Positions 40,773-49,440 of a stretch of 64,000 nucleotides of DNA are shown piece after piece. The notes under the pieces were generated by a model. It did not search any database, was not told where the DNA came from, and saw only the letters and a list, made by a program, of their open reading frames with translations. How positions within the stretch are numbered: position 1 is the first letter of the stretch; every line of letters begins with the position of its first letter. Origin of the DNA: Nitrosophilus labii (GTDB taxonomy: Bacteria; Campylobacterota; Campylobacteria; Campylobacterales; Nitratiruptoraceae); the NCBI RefSeq assembly GCF_014466985.1, contig NZ_AP022827.1:1-64000 (forward strand), written 5' to 3'. The position numbers were made by a program, and so were the translations under genes.

Positions 40773-42782
40773 ATGCGAATTGAAAAAATAGAACAAACAG
40801 AAGCAGTTCTAAATGAAATAGAAACACTTAAAAAATATTTTCCTCAATATTTCGATAAAAATGGAAAATTTCTCATAGAAAAGTTCAAAGCATCTATTGA
40901 AAAATCCACAGACATATCTAAAGAAAGCTTCTCTCTTGAATGGCTTGGAAAAACATATTCAAGGGTTTTAACTCACGAACCTGCAAGAACATTTATAAAA
41001 GAAAACATGGAATGGAATGTAAAAGAAGAAAATAAAAATAGTCAAAATTTACTTATCAAAGGAGATAATTTAGAGGTATTAAAACATATGGTTAATGCTT
41101 ATGAGGGTGAGATCAAAATGGTATACATTGATCCTCCATATAATACTGGAGATGACGGTTTTGTATATCATGATAATAGACAATTTAGACCTGATGAATT
41201 AGCAAAACTTGCTGGTATTGATATCGAAAAAGCAAAAAGAATTTTAGATTTTATAAATAGTAAAAGTAATTCTCATTCTGCATGGCTTACATTTATGTAT
41301 CCTAGACTTTATATCGCAAAAAATTTATTAGCAAACGAAGGTTCCATATTTATCAGTATAGATGACAATGAATATGCACAGTTAAAGTTATTAACTGATG
41401 AAATTTTTGGTGAAGAAAACTTCATCTGTACTTTTGTTTGGCAAAAAAACTTTGCACCGAAAAATGACAATAAGTATATCTCTATAAGCCATGAATATAT
41501 TTTATGCTATGCAAAAAACAAAGAAAAATTTGAACGAAATTTACTTCCTAGAGAAGACAAGCACAACAAAGATTACAAAAATCCTGACAATGATCCAAGA
41601 GGACCTTGGACAAGTGGATCAATGTTGGCTACTACTTTTTCTGAAAAAGGAGTTTTTCCTATAGTTTCTCCAAATGGCAAAGAACATTGGCCACCTAAAG
41701 GAAGATGTTGGCGATATTCTCAAAACAAGATAGAAGAGCTGATAAAAGATAATCGTATATGGTTTGGAAAAGATGGTAATGGAGTTCCAAGAGTGAAAAG
41801 ATTTTTATTTGAAATGCCTAGCGGAATAGTACCTCAAAGTTGGCTACCTTATACTTTAGCTGGAAGTGGACAAGATGGTTCTCAAGAAGTTAAATCTATT
41901 TTCGATAATAAAGTCGTTTTTCCATTTCCAAAACCAACAAAGTTAATAAAATACTTTATACAAATTGCAACGAATTCATCGGATATAATTCTTGACTTCT
42001 TCGCTGGTAGCGGAACCACAGGCGATGCAGTAATGCAACTCAACGCTGAAGATGGAGGAGATAGAAAATATATTCTTGTCCAACTTCCAGAACCGATCGA
42101 TCCTAAGAAAAACAAAACAGCATATGAATTCGTCAAAAATGAACTAGGCCTTGATAATCCAACAATATTTGATATAACCAAAGAGAGACTTGTAAGATCT
42201 TCTAAAAAAGTAGTAAGCGATAAAGAAAAAGAGATTCAAGAAATTCAAGAAAAGATATCGAAAGTAAAAAGCAAAGAGAAAAGAACAACAAAAGATGAAA
42301 GCAAATTAATTGAACTGAAAGAGATTTTGGACAAAAAAAAGCAAGAACTTGATCAGATAAAGTCTATGGATTTAGGATTTAAAATTTTTGAAACAATAAA
42401 TATTCCAAAAGAACTTTTAGAAGACATCGAAGAACTCAGGGATAATCTTTTGTTACCAAAAGATATTGATACCGATACTCTTCTTACCACTTGGAAGCTT
42501 TATGACGGTTCAAAACTAACGCAAAAACCAATAAAAATTGATTTAGAAGGCTATACCGCCTATCTTGTCGATAGCCGTCTCTATCTTCTAAATTCTAGAT
42601 TTACCACCGATAATCTTGCGGTAATGCTAAAAAAGATAGACGAGGATAACTCCTTTGCTCCATCCAAGATTGTCGCTAACGGATACGCTTTAAGCTCTAA
42701 AGCGCAAAGAGAGCTGTACGAGGGTATTCTCAACTTTGTCAACAAAAAACATATTGAATTAGAATTTATCGTAAGGTACTAA
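40773..42782 (+). CDS. type III restriction-modification methyltransferase (Mod)
   Basis: 669 residues. The beta-class order is seen: DPPY motif MVYIDPPYNTGDDGFVYHDN first, then the SAM motif ILDFFAGSGTTGDAVMQ. A long helical coupling region (EKEIQEIQEKISKVKSK...) and a C-terminal domain typical of Mod follow. It methylates adenine. The restriction subunit downstream is reduced to 74 codons, so this is now an orphan methylase that may protect the plasmid from a cognate host system. Confidence 0.82.
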   Translation: MRIEKIEQTEAVLNEIETLKKYFPQYFDKNGKFLIEKFKASIEKSTDISKESFSLEWLGKTYSRVLTHEPARTFIKENMEWNVKEENKNSQNLLIKGDNLEVLKHMVNAYEGEIKMVYIDPPYNTGDDGFVYHDNRQFRPDELAKLAGIDIEKAKRILDFINSKSNSHSAWLTFMYPRLYIAKNLLANEGSIFISIDDNEYAQLKLLTDEIFGEENFICTFVWQKNFAPKNDNKYISISHEYILCYAKNKEKFERNLLPREDKHNKDYKNPDNDPRGPWTSGSMLATTFSEKGVFPIVSPNGKEHWPPKGRCWRYSQNKIEELIKDNRIWFGKDGNGVPRVKRFLFEMPSGIVPQSWLPYTLAGSGQDGSQEVKSIFDNKVVFPFPKPTKLIKYFIQIATNSSDIILDFFAGSGTTGDAVMQLNAEDGGDRKYILVQLPEPIDPKKNKTAYEFVKNELGLDNPTIFDITKERLVRSSKKVVSDKEKEIQEIQEKISKVKSKEKRTTKDESKLIELKEILDKKKQELDQIKSMDLGFKIFETINIPKELLEDIEELRDNLLLPKDIDTDTLLTTWKLYDGSKLTQKPIKIDLEGYTAYLVDSRLYLLNSRFTTDNLAVMLKKIDEDNSFAPSKIVANGYALSSKAQRELYEGILNFVNKKHIELEFIVRY

Positions 42783-42783
42783 A

Positions 42784-43008
42784 ATGGGATTTCGATTTGA
42801 AAGAAATTTGCCTCATCAAACGAGAGCAATAGAGTCAATTATTGAGATATATAAAAACTTGCCTATTGAACAAAGAGATGACTACCTAAAAAATTATGCT
42901 AACCCTATTATAGCTCATACAAATTCTTTACGCTATAGCGATAATATTCTTCGCATAATGCAACTTAATGGTATCCCAGGGGGAGTAAAGCTTTATTTTA
43001 AAATGTAG
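42784..43008 (+). pseudogene. truncated type III restriction subunit (Res)
   Basis: Encodes MGFRFERNLPHQTRAIESII, the usual Res N terminus just before the helicase domain, then stops after 74 codons without Walker A. The rest of the ~900-residue helicase-nuclease is missing. It starts one base after the mod stop, as in an intact mod-res operon. Confidence 0.72.
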
Positions 43009-43129
43009 GAAAATAAGGAGTTTTGATAATCATTAAATTAGTTTTTTACCGCAAAAACTACTTTTTGATATAATTAATCAAAGTAATGCTTCATATGTAA
43101 CTAATCGTATCATGTTTTAAGGAAAAATT

Positions 43130-43432
43130 ATGTTAAGAGCTTTAAAATCTTATTTATTGAAAGTAATCCTTATGTATTTAATGCTTGCTGTGTTTGGTGC
43201 AATTGCTTTTGTCGCATTAATTTTCGTTGACGATTATAAAACAGCGGTTGAGTGGATTACAGGTATTACAACAAATGGTTTGGGAAAAGTTGTATTGTCT
43301 ATGCCTATTTGGTTTCCATTGCTATCTTCTTTTAAAAGAGATGGTTTTAAGAAAAGTCCAGCAGAAAGAGAAGTAGAAAAATACAACACAGCAGAAGCAT
43401 TTAATGATTATTCTTTTTTTGGCGGAAAATAG
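43130..43432 (+). CDS. small membrane protein of unknown function
   Basis: 100 residues with two hydrophobic segments (VILMYLMLAVFGAIAFVALI and LGKVVLSMPIWFPLL) and a polar tail. No family recognised. A hairpin AGTTTTT/AAAAACT lies upstream at about 43040-43059. Confidence 0.5.
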   Translation: MLRALKSYLLKVILMYLMLAVFGAIAFVALIFVDDYKTAVEWITGITTNGLGKVVLSMPIWFPLLSSFKRDGFKKSPAEREVEKYNTAEAFNDYSFFGGK

Positions 43433-43441
43433 GAGAATAAT

Positions 43442-43573
43442 GTGAAAAAAATTATTTTTCTATCTGTAATATTTACAAGTATAACTTATGCAGCGGGATA
43501 TAATGGCGTGATATATACTTGGGGTTACGCAGATGTTATAAAAAATACTAAATTTAACATTTTTGTCGATTAG
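43442..43573 (+). CDS. 43-residue secreted peptide or truncated gene
   Basis: GTG start after AGGAGAATAAT. Encodes a signal peptide (KKIIFLSVIFTSITYA) and a short mature part AGYNGVIYTWGYADVIKN. The YTWGYADVI stretch faintly recalls the N terminus of TraG-type mating proteins, so it may be a cut-off traG; this is weak. Confidence 0.35.
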   Translation: MKKIIFLSVIFTSITYAAGYNGVIYTWGYADVIKNTKFNIFVD

Positions 43574-43663
43574 AATTACTATTTTTTTGAATTTTTTATT
43601 TCTTTTCCTCTTCTATTTAGCTTATATATTAATTTTGTTTGTTTTAAGGGAGAAGATTCCCCC

Positions 43664-44947
43664 TCAAATACTGTCTAATTCGTCTAAAAACTTTGGAATT
43701 TCATCAGTAGTTATATTATCCGATAATTCGGTATATTTCTTTTGGATTTTTTCAATATTTGAAATAAACTTTGGCTCTTTTGGCTCTCTGTGGATATATT
43801 TTAGTTTGGCTTTCGTTATATCCGGTGCGATGCTTTTGATATAAAATTCAAGGTTGGCCAAGCGTTGTATTTCTGATGCAAGCACGAGAGGTTTTGTTTT
43901 TTTCTGTTTGCTTGCGGTAATTCTATCTGCCATATCCGCACTTCCCATTGATCTGCTTTCGCTATATTCAAGAACTTCCTGTTGTCCAAGCATTTTTTCA
44001 AGAAATTCCGCATTTGTAGTTCTGTAAACAAGTATTGTGTTTGTATTGCCAAGAATAGTTCTTGCAATCTCTTTCCCATAAATATCTTCAAGATGTTGAA
44101 ATTCCTGTACACTGTAAATGATTCTCCCACCTTTAGATCTGGCTAGTGTAATCAGGTCAATCACTTTTTCAAGTTTTTGAAGCTTTGGAAACTCATCTAG
44201 CCAAAAATATACTTCTCTTAAATTATCATCTTCCATCGAAAGAAGTTCTGAAGCGACAATTTCGATGCCTATTCGATAAAGAGGCAAAACCGCATTGATG
44301 ATTTTCGGATCAGCGAGTAAAAAGAGGTTGTTTTTGAGGGAGAAGTCTTTTAGCCATTTTTTAAAGCTAAAATCTCCGTCTATTGTACTAAGATACTGAA
44401 GAGATCTAACAGTTGTTTTTGCTATTATGGTTTCAAGGATTTCTCGTGTATGTTTCTGGTCCTCTTCGTTTATATAAAAATCAAGAAGCGCCGCGCACTC
44501 TTTATCTTCTTTTTTTATTCTTGCAATTTTTTCAAAATTTGTAATTGTATTCCATAAATCTTTGTTTTTAGGTTCTTTTTTCGTTTTGAAAAGATATAAT
44601 AAAACTGCCTCGACAATATTACGAGCCGCATTATCCCAGTAAGGATCTTTTGCTTTTGGATTTTCGGGAACAAGTGCGCAAGCAATGGCCGTAATATCGT
44701 GATAGGTTTCAATATCGTTAAAAATATTCCATCCGATGCTACGTTTGTCAAATGGACAGAAAATATAATCTTTATCCCTATTAAAATATACGGAGGTATA
44801 GTCTCCTTTGATATCTACGATCAGCTTTTTTGATTCGATAACGTTGTCAAACAGTTGCATCATCCCTTGAGTTTTACCTGTACCTGTGCCGCCGAGAAAT
44901 AAAATATGCTGTTTTAGCGCTTTTTTTGGAAATAAAAGTTTTGCCAT
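43664..44947 (-). CDS. traD: TraD/VirD4-type coupling protein, ATPase part
   Basis: 427 residues. Walker A is ILFLGGTGTGKTQGM near residue 18-27 and Walker B VYFWLDEFPKLQ, with VDIKGDYTSVYF, NPKAKDPYWDNAA and ARSKGGRIIYSVQEFQ as in T4SS coupling proteins. It pumps the relaxase-bound strand into the channel. Unlike F TraD the membrane anchor is not in the same polypeptide; it is the gene just upstream. The ribosome site AAGGAGCAAACT lies between them, so the split is real. Confidence 0.85.
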   Translation of the reverse strand: MAKLLFPKKALKQHILFLGGTGTGKTQGMMQLFDNVIESKKLIVDIKGDYTSVYFNRDKDYIFCPFDKRSIGWNIFNDIETYHDITAIACALVPENPKAKDPYWDNAARNIVEAVLLYLFKTKKEPKNKDLWNTITNFEKIARIKKEDKECAALLDFYINEEDQKHTREILETIIAKTTVRSLQYLSTIDGDFSFKKWLKDFSLKNNLFLLADPKIINAVLPLYRIGIEIVASELLSMEDDNLREVYFWLDEFPKLQKLEKVIDLITLARSKGGRIIYSVQEFQHLEDIYGKEIARTILGNTNTILVYRTTNAEFLEKMLGQQEVLEYSESRSMGSADMADRITASKQKKTKPLVLASEIQRLANLEFYIKSIAPDITKAKLKYIHREPKEPKFISNIEKIQKKYTELSDNITTDEIPKFLDELDSI

Positions 44948-44959
44948 AGTTTGCTCCTT

Positions 44960-45409
44960 TTAAAATTTTCTATCGCAATATTCATCTTCAATCTCAAAAA
45001 CAATCACTTTATCCTCGTTTTCATATTGTTTGTTAAACTCATCTACGCAAACAAGTTTAGCTCCCCGGATATATTCATCGATGATTAATTGCTCATTTGC
45101 TTCTATGACCTTTTTTTGCCAAAGATCCGCAAATCTTTTGCCTATAAATCTTACGCCCAAAAAACCTATCAAGAGTATTACAATAAAACTATCGTCAAGC
45201 CATACAAAATGCTCTATACTTTCATTGCGTGCCATCATTCCAAAAAGCGTTATCTGCTTATATGCAAAATAGCCAAGAATAAGAAGTATTGAGGGAGAGA
45301 GAAGTATAATTTTGTGAATAAACCAGTTTTTTACTCCCATGGATATGTCAAGCTGTAATACCTCACTACCTCTAAACGGACTTTTTCCATGGATGATGTT
45401 TTGTCCCAT
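44960..45409 (-). CDS. membrane-anchor part of a split TraD
   Basis: 149 residues with two transmembrane helices (IHKIILLSPSILLILGYFAY and SFIVILLIGFLGVRFIG) and a short cytoplasmic tail, matching the N-terminal membrane domain of TraD. It lies 12 bp upstream of the ATPase gene. It begins with GSEVLQLDISMG, a cytosolic lead-in as in TraD N termini. Confidence 0.65.
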   Translation of the reverse strand: MGQNIIHGKSPFRGSEVLQLDISMGVKNWFIHKIILLSPSILLILGYFAYKQITLFGMMARNESIEHFVWLDDSFIVILLIGFLGVRFIGKRFADLWQKKVIEANEQLIIDEYIRGAKLVCVDEFNKQYENEDKVIVFEIEDEYCDRKF

Positions 45410-45418
45410 ATCAGCTCC

Positions 45419-45661
45419 TTATATCGTGTTTGTTTCCTGTTTGGATTTTGACTGTTGCGCAACTCTCAACTCAGCCGCTTTTTTTGATAGTCCAGAACTA
45501 TCCAAAAGCTCTTCAATTAGCTGGCTTTTCGTAATGCCAAACGTATTGCAAACGTATTGCAGATCGTCATTGAGTTTGGATGATATTTTGATAGTCAGTG
45601 AGACTTTTTTCGTGTTCTCGTTTGCGCACAGTTTTTTAAGCACATTATCGATTGCCGCCAT
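45419..45661 (-). CDS. small DNA-binding accessory protein, possible relaxosome component
   Basis: About 80 residues: KKVSLTIKISSKLNDDLQYV, then FGITKSQLIEELLDSSGL, a ribbon-helix-helix pattern. Start at 45661 follows CAAAGGAGGTTAC; the frame opens 21 codons earlier. It heads the operon with the TraD halves, so it may bind the transfer origin or regulate them. Confidence 0.6.
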   Translation of the reverse strand: MAAIDNVLKKLCANENTKKVSLTIKISSKLNDDLQYVCNTFGITKSQLIEELLDSSGLSKKAAELRVAQQSKSKQETNTI

Positions 45662-45819
45662 GTAACCTCCTTTGTTTTTTACTGCCTCATATATATACAT
45701 AATTCGAAGTTTTTCTCCCCTCAAAACCTCTTTTAAACCGGCCGGATTTTTTCAAAAAGAATTTGCAGAAACAAGCAGAGCTAAGGAAGCCGAACGACAG
45801 TGAGGAGTCCTAAAAAGCT
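45662..45819. other. leader of the traD operon and junction with the repeat
   Basis: Non-coding sequence up to the edge of the 3,287-bp repeat. It includes AACCGGCCGGATTTTTTC (a GC-rich palindrome with T-run) and AAGCCGAACGACAGTGAGGA. It could hold the traD promoter or part of an oriT; nothing decisive is seen. Confidence 0.25.
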
Positions 45820-47316
45820 TACCGCTTCTTCATACGTAACTACTCCCGCATCTATATGTTCGCCGATAGTTTTATTGAATACCTCCAGTAAAAAGGTGCC
45901 CGATCCGCATGCGGGATCCAATACGACATCATCTCTATCTATCTCTATTCTGTCGATTATATATCTTGCAACGCTTGGTTTGGTGTAATATTCTCCTAGT
46001 TTTTTTCGTTGGGAGCCTTCCAAAAATCTATCGTAAATACCCGTTAGAATATCGCCTCTTATCGTTGTAAAATCAAATTTTGAGAAGTGCATAAGAGAGA
46101 GCTCTATTGCTTGAGAAAGTCGTTCGTTTTCGCTTCCAAGAACCCAGTCAAGCTCCATTTCTTCAAATACCGAATAGTAGATCGTTTTTGCTTTTTCGTA
46201 AACATCCTTGAGCAGTTTCATGTAAGTCAGCTCAAAATACTCTCTCATCATCTGGAAAGCTTTGATACCGCCATTACACAAATATCTTTTCTCTCCAAAA
46301 AATCCGTGATCCTCGAAGAAACGAAGCAAAAGAATTCTTGCTAATATCATATTTGCCGTCTCGATGGCAAAAAGTTCTTGTATAACCTCCTCTTTTTTCT
46401 TTCCAATTCTTGATCTAAACTCAGGAAGCCATACAAGTGCCAGTTTGGCGATGGAGATATTTGACATCACCTTTTCTTTGATACGCTCTACATCTTCATC
46501 ATGCTCAAGTGCTCTTTCATAACCTATTACCTGTCCTTGCAGCTCAAAGGGCTCCAAAGAGAGCTTTTTGACTCCATCATATTTTTCTTCAAAATCATCG
46601 ATAGCTTTTAAAATCTCTTCAATTTTTGGCTGCACATCCTCTAGAGCCTCCTTTGTGGCGCTTTGAAGAAGAATGGTTGCTCTTTTGATGGCATGAAAAA
46701 ATTCTTGTTTGGCTTTCTCCGCCCTTTTTTGTTCTGCTTTAGTAGTATCCTGCGGTTTAAGGGAAATAACAGCTATAGAAGAGGTATCTCCGGTTCTAAA
46801 CTTATCCAAAGCTACTTTTATTGAGGATTTATCGGCGGCTATACTAGCGGTTTGCTCTTTGAACCATTGATCATTGTGTTTTAGCGCCTCTTCCCACTCT
46901 ATAACTATATCTTTACTGCTGTCGTAATTCAAGGAGCTTCCTACCGTAACAGGACGGATGACCATCCTTTCCGGATCGATCATAATGAAATAGTTGGTAT
47001 CGAGGGTGATATATTTTTCTTTGTCTTTTAATATCTTGTTTCTGCTTCCAGGGGTTTTGAATGCGGTTCGTTCATCTTTTACTTCGCAAACTACCCAATC
47101 ACCAAGAATAGGTTTTCCTTTTTCTTTGGTACCTACTTCTGTCTTGATAACTAAATCGGGTATCCCCTGTCCCAGTTCACTTCCAGAATCTACGATAATA
47201 TTTTTTGATTTGTGTCCCAAGGATTCAAAAATACTTTTGATACTGGGATACATATTTCTTTCATAACCGGATTTTGTTTCTTTGATTTCTTTAATATGTT
47301 CCTGCAACTTGCTCAT
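45781..47316 (-). pseudogene. truncated copy of the type IIG restriction-methyltransferase
   Basis: Codons 1-499 are identical to the gene at 28.7-32.1 kb, then 12 foreign codons (SFLGLLTVVRLP) and a stop. It keeps the N-terminal nuclease and SAM motif I but lacks motif IV (NPPF) and the target-recognition region, so it cannot methylate. A nuclease without its methylase partner could be harmful, or inert without target recognition. Confidence 0.88.
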
Positions 47317-47421
47317 ATTTTTCCCCTAATTTAACAGAATTACAGCCCAATGTTAAATTAAATTATCTTATTTTCTTCCTTAAAGTAGAATCGATTAATT
47401 GTCTATTCTTAATTTCAACTT

Positions 47422-48981
47422 TTATAAACTATATTCATCTAATTTATTTATTAATCTATCAACCCAATCTTCAATTCCTTTGCCAGTATGCTTTTGCTTA
47501 GTATGGAAGAAAATTCTTATTTCTTCTAATTCTTTTTTTAATTTATTAAAAGATTGTATAGAACCCTCTTTAACAGAATATACTTTCGCCACAAGAAAAT
47601 TTCCATTAAGCCTATTATTTGAACTAAATAGAAGCGTTGAAGAGTTAGATTCTTTTAATTCGAGTAAAAAATAATTCCTGTTTCTAAATCTAAAATGAAA
47701 AGCATAATATCTATTTGTTTGATAAAAATTGCTTTCTTCCTCGTTTAAATTTAGTTTCCTTTTTAACAATTCAATAGCTTTTTGAAAATCAAAATTTTCT
47801 ATATTTAAAGTCCCTTTGCCATATGGAGAATTTTTATCTTCCATATCGCTCAAACTTATTCCTTCTGATTCTTTAAAAATTTTATGAATAGGCTTTGAGT
47901 AAATACTTTCTCCCTTTCTAATAGCTTTGCCTTTGAAAACAGCCAAAGGATTAACTGAAGAAAACTGTTTTTTACCAATAGATATGATGGTATCAGTACT
48001 TTTTGGATTTGTAGGGCTATTATGTGAAATAGTGGCTGCTTTGCCTGCTAATTTTTTAAAGAATTTGGTTTGAAGCGTATAATTTCGATCTCTACTTTCA
48101 AAATGATATGTAATAACTTTTTTTCCAAATAAGCTTTCAAAATCAATATCTATTATTTGATAAACTAACAAGTTTTTATCATCAAGATATTCACCTCTAA
48201 GCTCAGCTTTAAAATCTTTAAAAATTGGAAACTTAAAATTAGCAAATGATAGAATATATCTTTTATTCTCATATTTGGGTTCTTTTATAACATCCTTTAT
48301 AAAAAAAGAATATGCATTGTAAAAAAACTTTCTGCTTTTTTCATAACAAAAATACAAATATGCAAGCTCCACCGTTTCTTTGGTAACTTTTTTGTTAAAG
48401 TTTCTAAAATACAACTCACCTTCTTTACAACTACTTAATTGAACTTTATTTTCTTTGTTCTCTTGAAGTAAAATATTTATATCTTGGGCTAAGAAGGCTC
48501 TTCTTATATGAGAAGTTGGAAAATAGAAAAAACTTCCTATTACTAAATAAGGAAATATTAAAACTTTATCATTTGTTTTTAGGGTTAGAAAACTTTTAAC
48601 GGCTCTTTCTTCATCCGAAATTATTCTTTGAGATATTTTTTCTTTTAAATCATCAGAAAGTTTTTCATATGGCTTTATTTCGATATTAGAAGGTTTTATA
48701 TTAAATATCTCGCTTTCTGCAATAAAATTTATGTTTTCTTTGTATAAAATACTTCCATATGAAAAAATTGATGTAGTTTCAAGCTGCAAATCATAAGCAA
48801 CAAATTTTTTACCACTTTCATCTTTAAACCAAATATCAATTAAAACATCTTCTCTTCCATTGTTCTTCGGATAAATTTTTAAAGGAGAGTAACCACATAC
48901 AATCAACGGTTTTTCTCTCTGCAATTTAATAATTAAAGAATTTTTACCAGAATTGTCTATTAATTTTGAAAGATTATTCAT
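47422..48981 (-). CDS. TnsE-like target selector, second copy
   Basis: 519 residues, identical to the gene at 32226-33785 with the same upstream and downstream sequence. Intact and presumably expressed. See the first copy for the basis of the TnsE assignment. Two doses of a TnsE-like protein could alter transposition targeting. Confidence 0.65.
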   Translation of the reverse strand: MNNLSKLIDNSGKNSLIIKLQREKPLIVCGYSPLKIYPKNNGREDVLIDIWFKDESGKKFVAYDLQLETTSIFSYGSILYKENINFIAESEIFNIKPSNIEIKPYEKLSDDLKEKISQRIISDEERAVKSFLTLKTNDKVLIFPYLVIGSFFYFPTSHIRRAFLAQDINILLQENKENKVQLSSCKEGELYFRNFNKKVTKETVELAYLYFCYEKSRKFFYNAYSFFIKDVIKEPKYENKRYILSFANFKFPIFKDFKAELRGEYLDDKNLLVYQIIDIDFESLFGKKVITYHFESRDRNYTLQTKFFKKLAGKAATISHNSPTNPKSTDTIISIGKKQFSSVNPLAVFKGKAIRKGESIYSKPIHKIFKESEGISLSDMEDKNSPYGKGTLNIENFDFQKAIELLKRKLNLNEEESNFYQTNRYYAFHFRFRNRNYFLLELKESNSSTLLFSSNNRLNGNFLVAKVYSVKEGSIQSFNKLKKELEEIRIFFHTKQKHTGKGIEDWVDRLINKLDEYSL

Positions 48982-49036
48982 TGTAAGTTCCTTTTAAAAT
49001 AGCAGAAATACAAGAAATAATTAATTTGAAGATTTA

Positions 49037-49106
49037 AGTAGTGTAAATATATTTGAATAATTGTAGATAATTGTGAATAAAATGTAATTATATTAGAATA
49101 CTTACA
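49037..49106. repeat. second transposon right end
   Basis: Same terminal bases and box array as 33841-33910. The outside flank is ACCTG, which matches neither left-end flank. Confidence 0.8.
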
Positions 49107-49426
49107 ACCTGGGCATCTGAAGGGTTTTTAATGCTTGTGAATCCTACATCTTTAAAGTATTGATCTGTTCCCATAGTGCAATTCCCTCCAAATTTACAAA
49201 TCGTATCATAATCAATAACAAGATCGGGTTTTAGTTTGTATATTTCTTTTGCAATCTTCATAATTTTTTGTATTTCTCTTTTGTTATCTATATGATTTAT
49301 AGTAATATTTTCTGATCTTTTTTGCATGGAAACAGTGATGTTGCTATCTTTTATATTTGAGGCATTTGCATTGGATGCTGCCAAACCAAGTGCTAAAAGA
49401 GTGTATATCATTGCTTTTTTATCCAT
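49107..49426 (-). pseudogene. periplasmic tra-cluster protein cut by the transposon end
   Basis: About 106 native codons: a signal peptide (KKAMIYTLLALGLAASNANA) and a mature part with DTICKFGGNCTMGTDQYF. The frame then enters the transposon terminus, which adds VSILI and a stop. It follows traN in the operon, where F has trbC/traU/traW nearby, but no family is certain. Downstream tra genes must have been displaced or lost. Confidence 0.6.
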
Positions 49427-49440
49427 TCATATTCCCCTTT

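Larger units (their letters stand above)
45820..49106. repeat. 3,287-bp direct repeat, copy 2
   Basis: Matches 30624-33910 base for base by eye. At its right it ends at the transposon terminus inside a tra-cluster gene; at its left it joins unrelated sequence in the middle of the type IIG gene. No transposon left end is seen nearby. Confidence 0.9.

Noticed and set aside
49088-49426. Certain TrbC assignment for the cut tra gene
   Set aside because: Position suggests it, but the surviving sequence lacks a recognisable TrbC motif.
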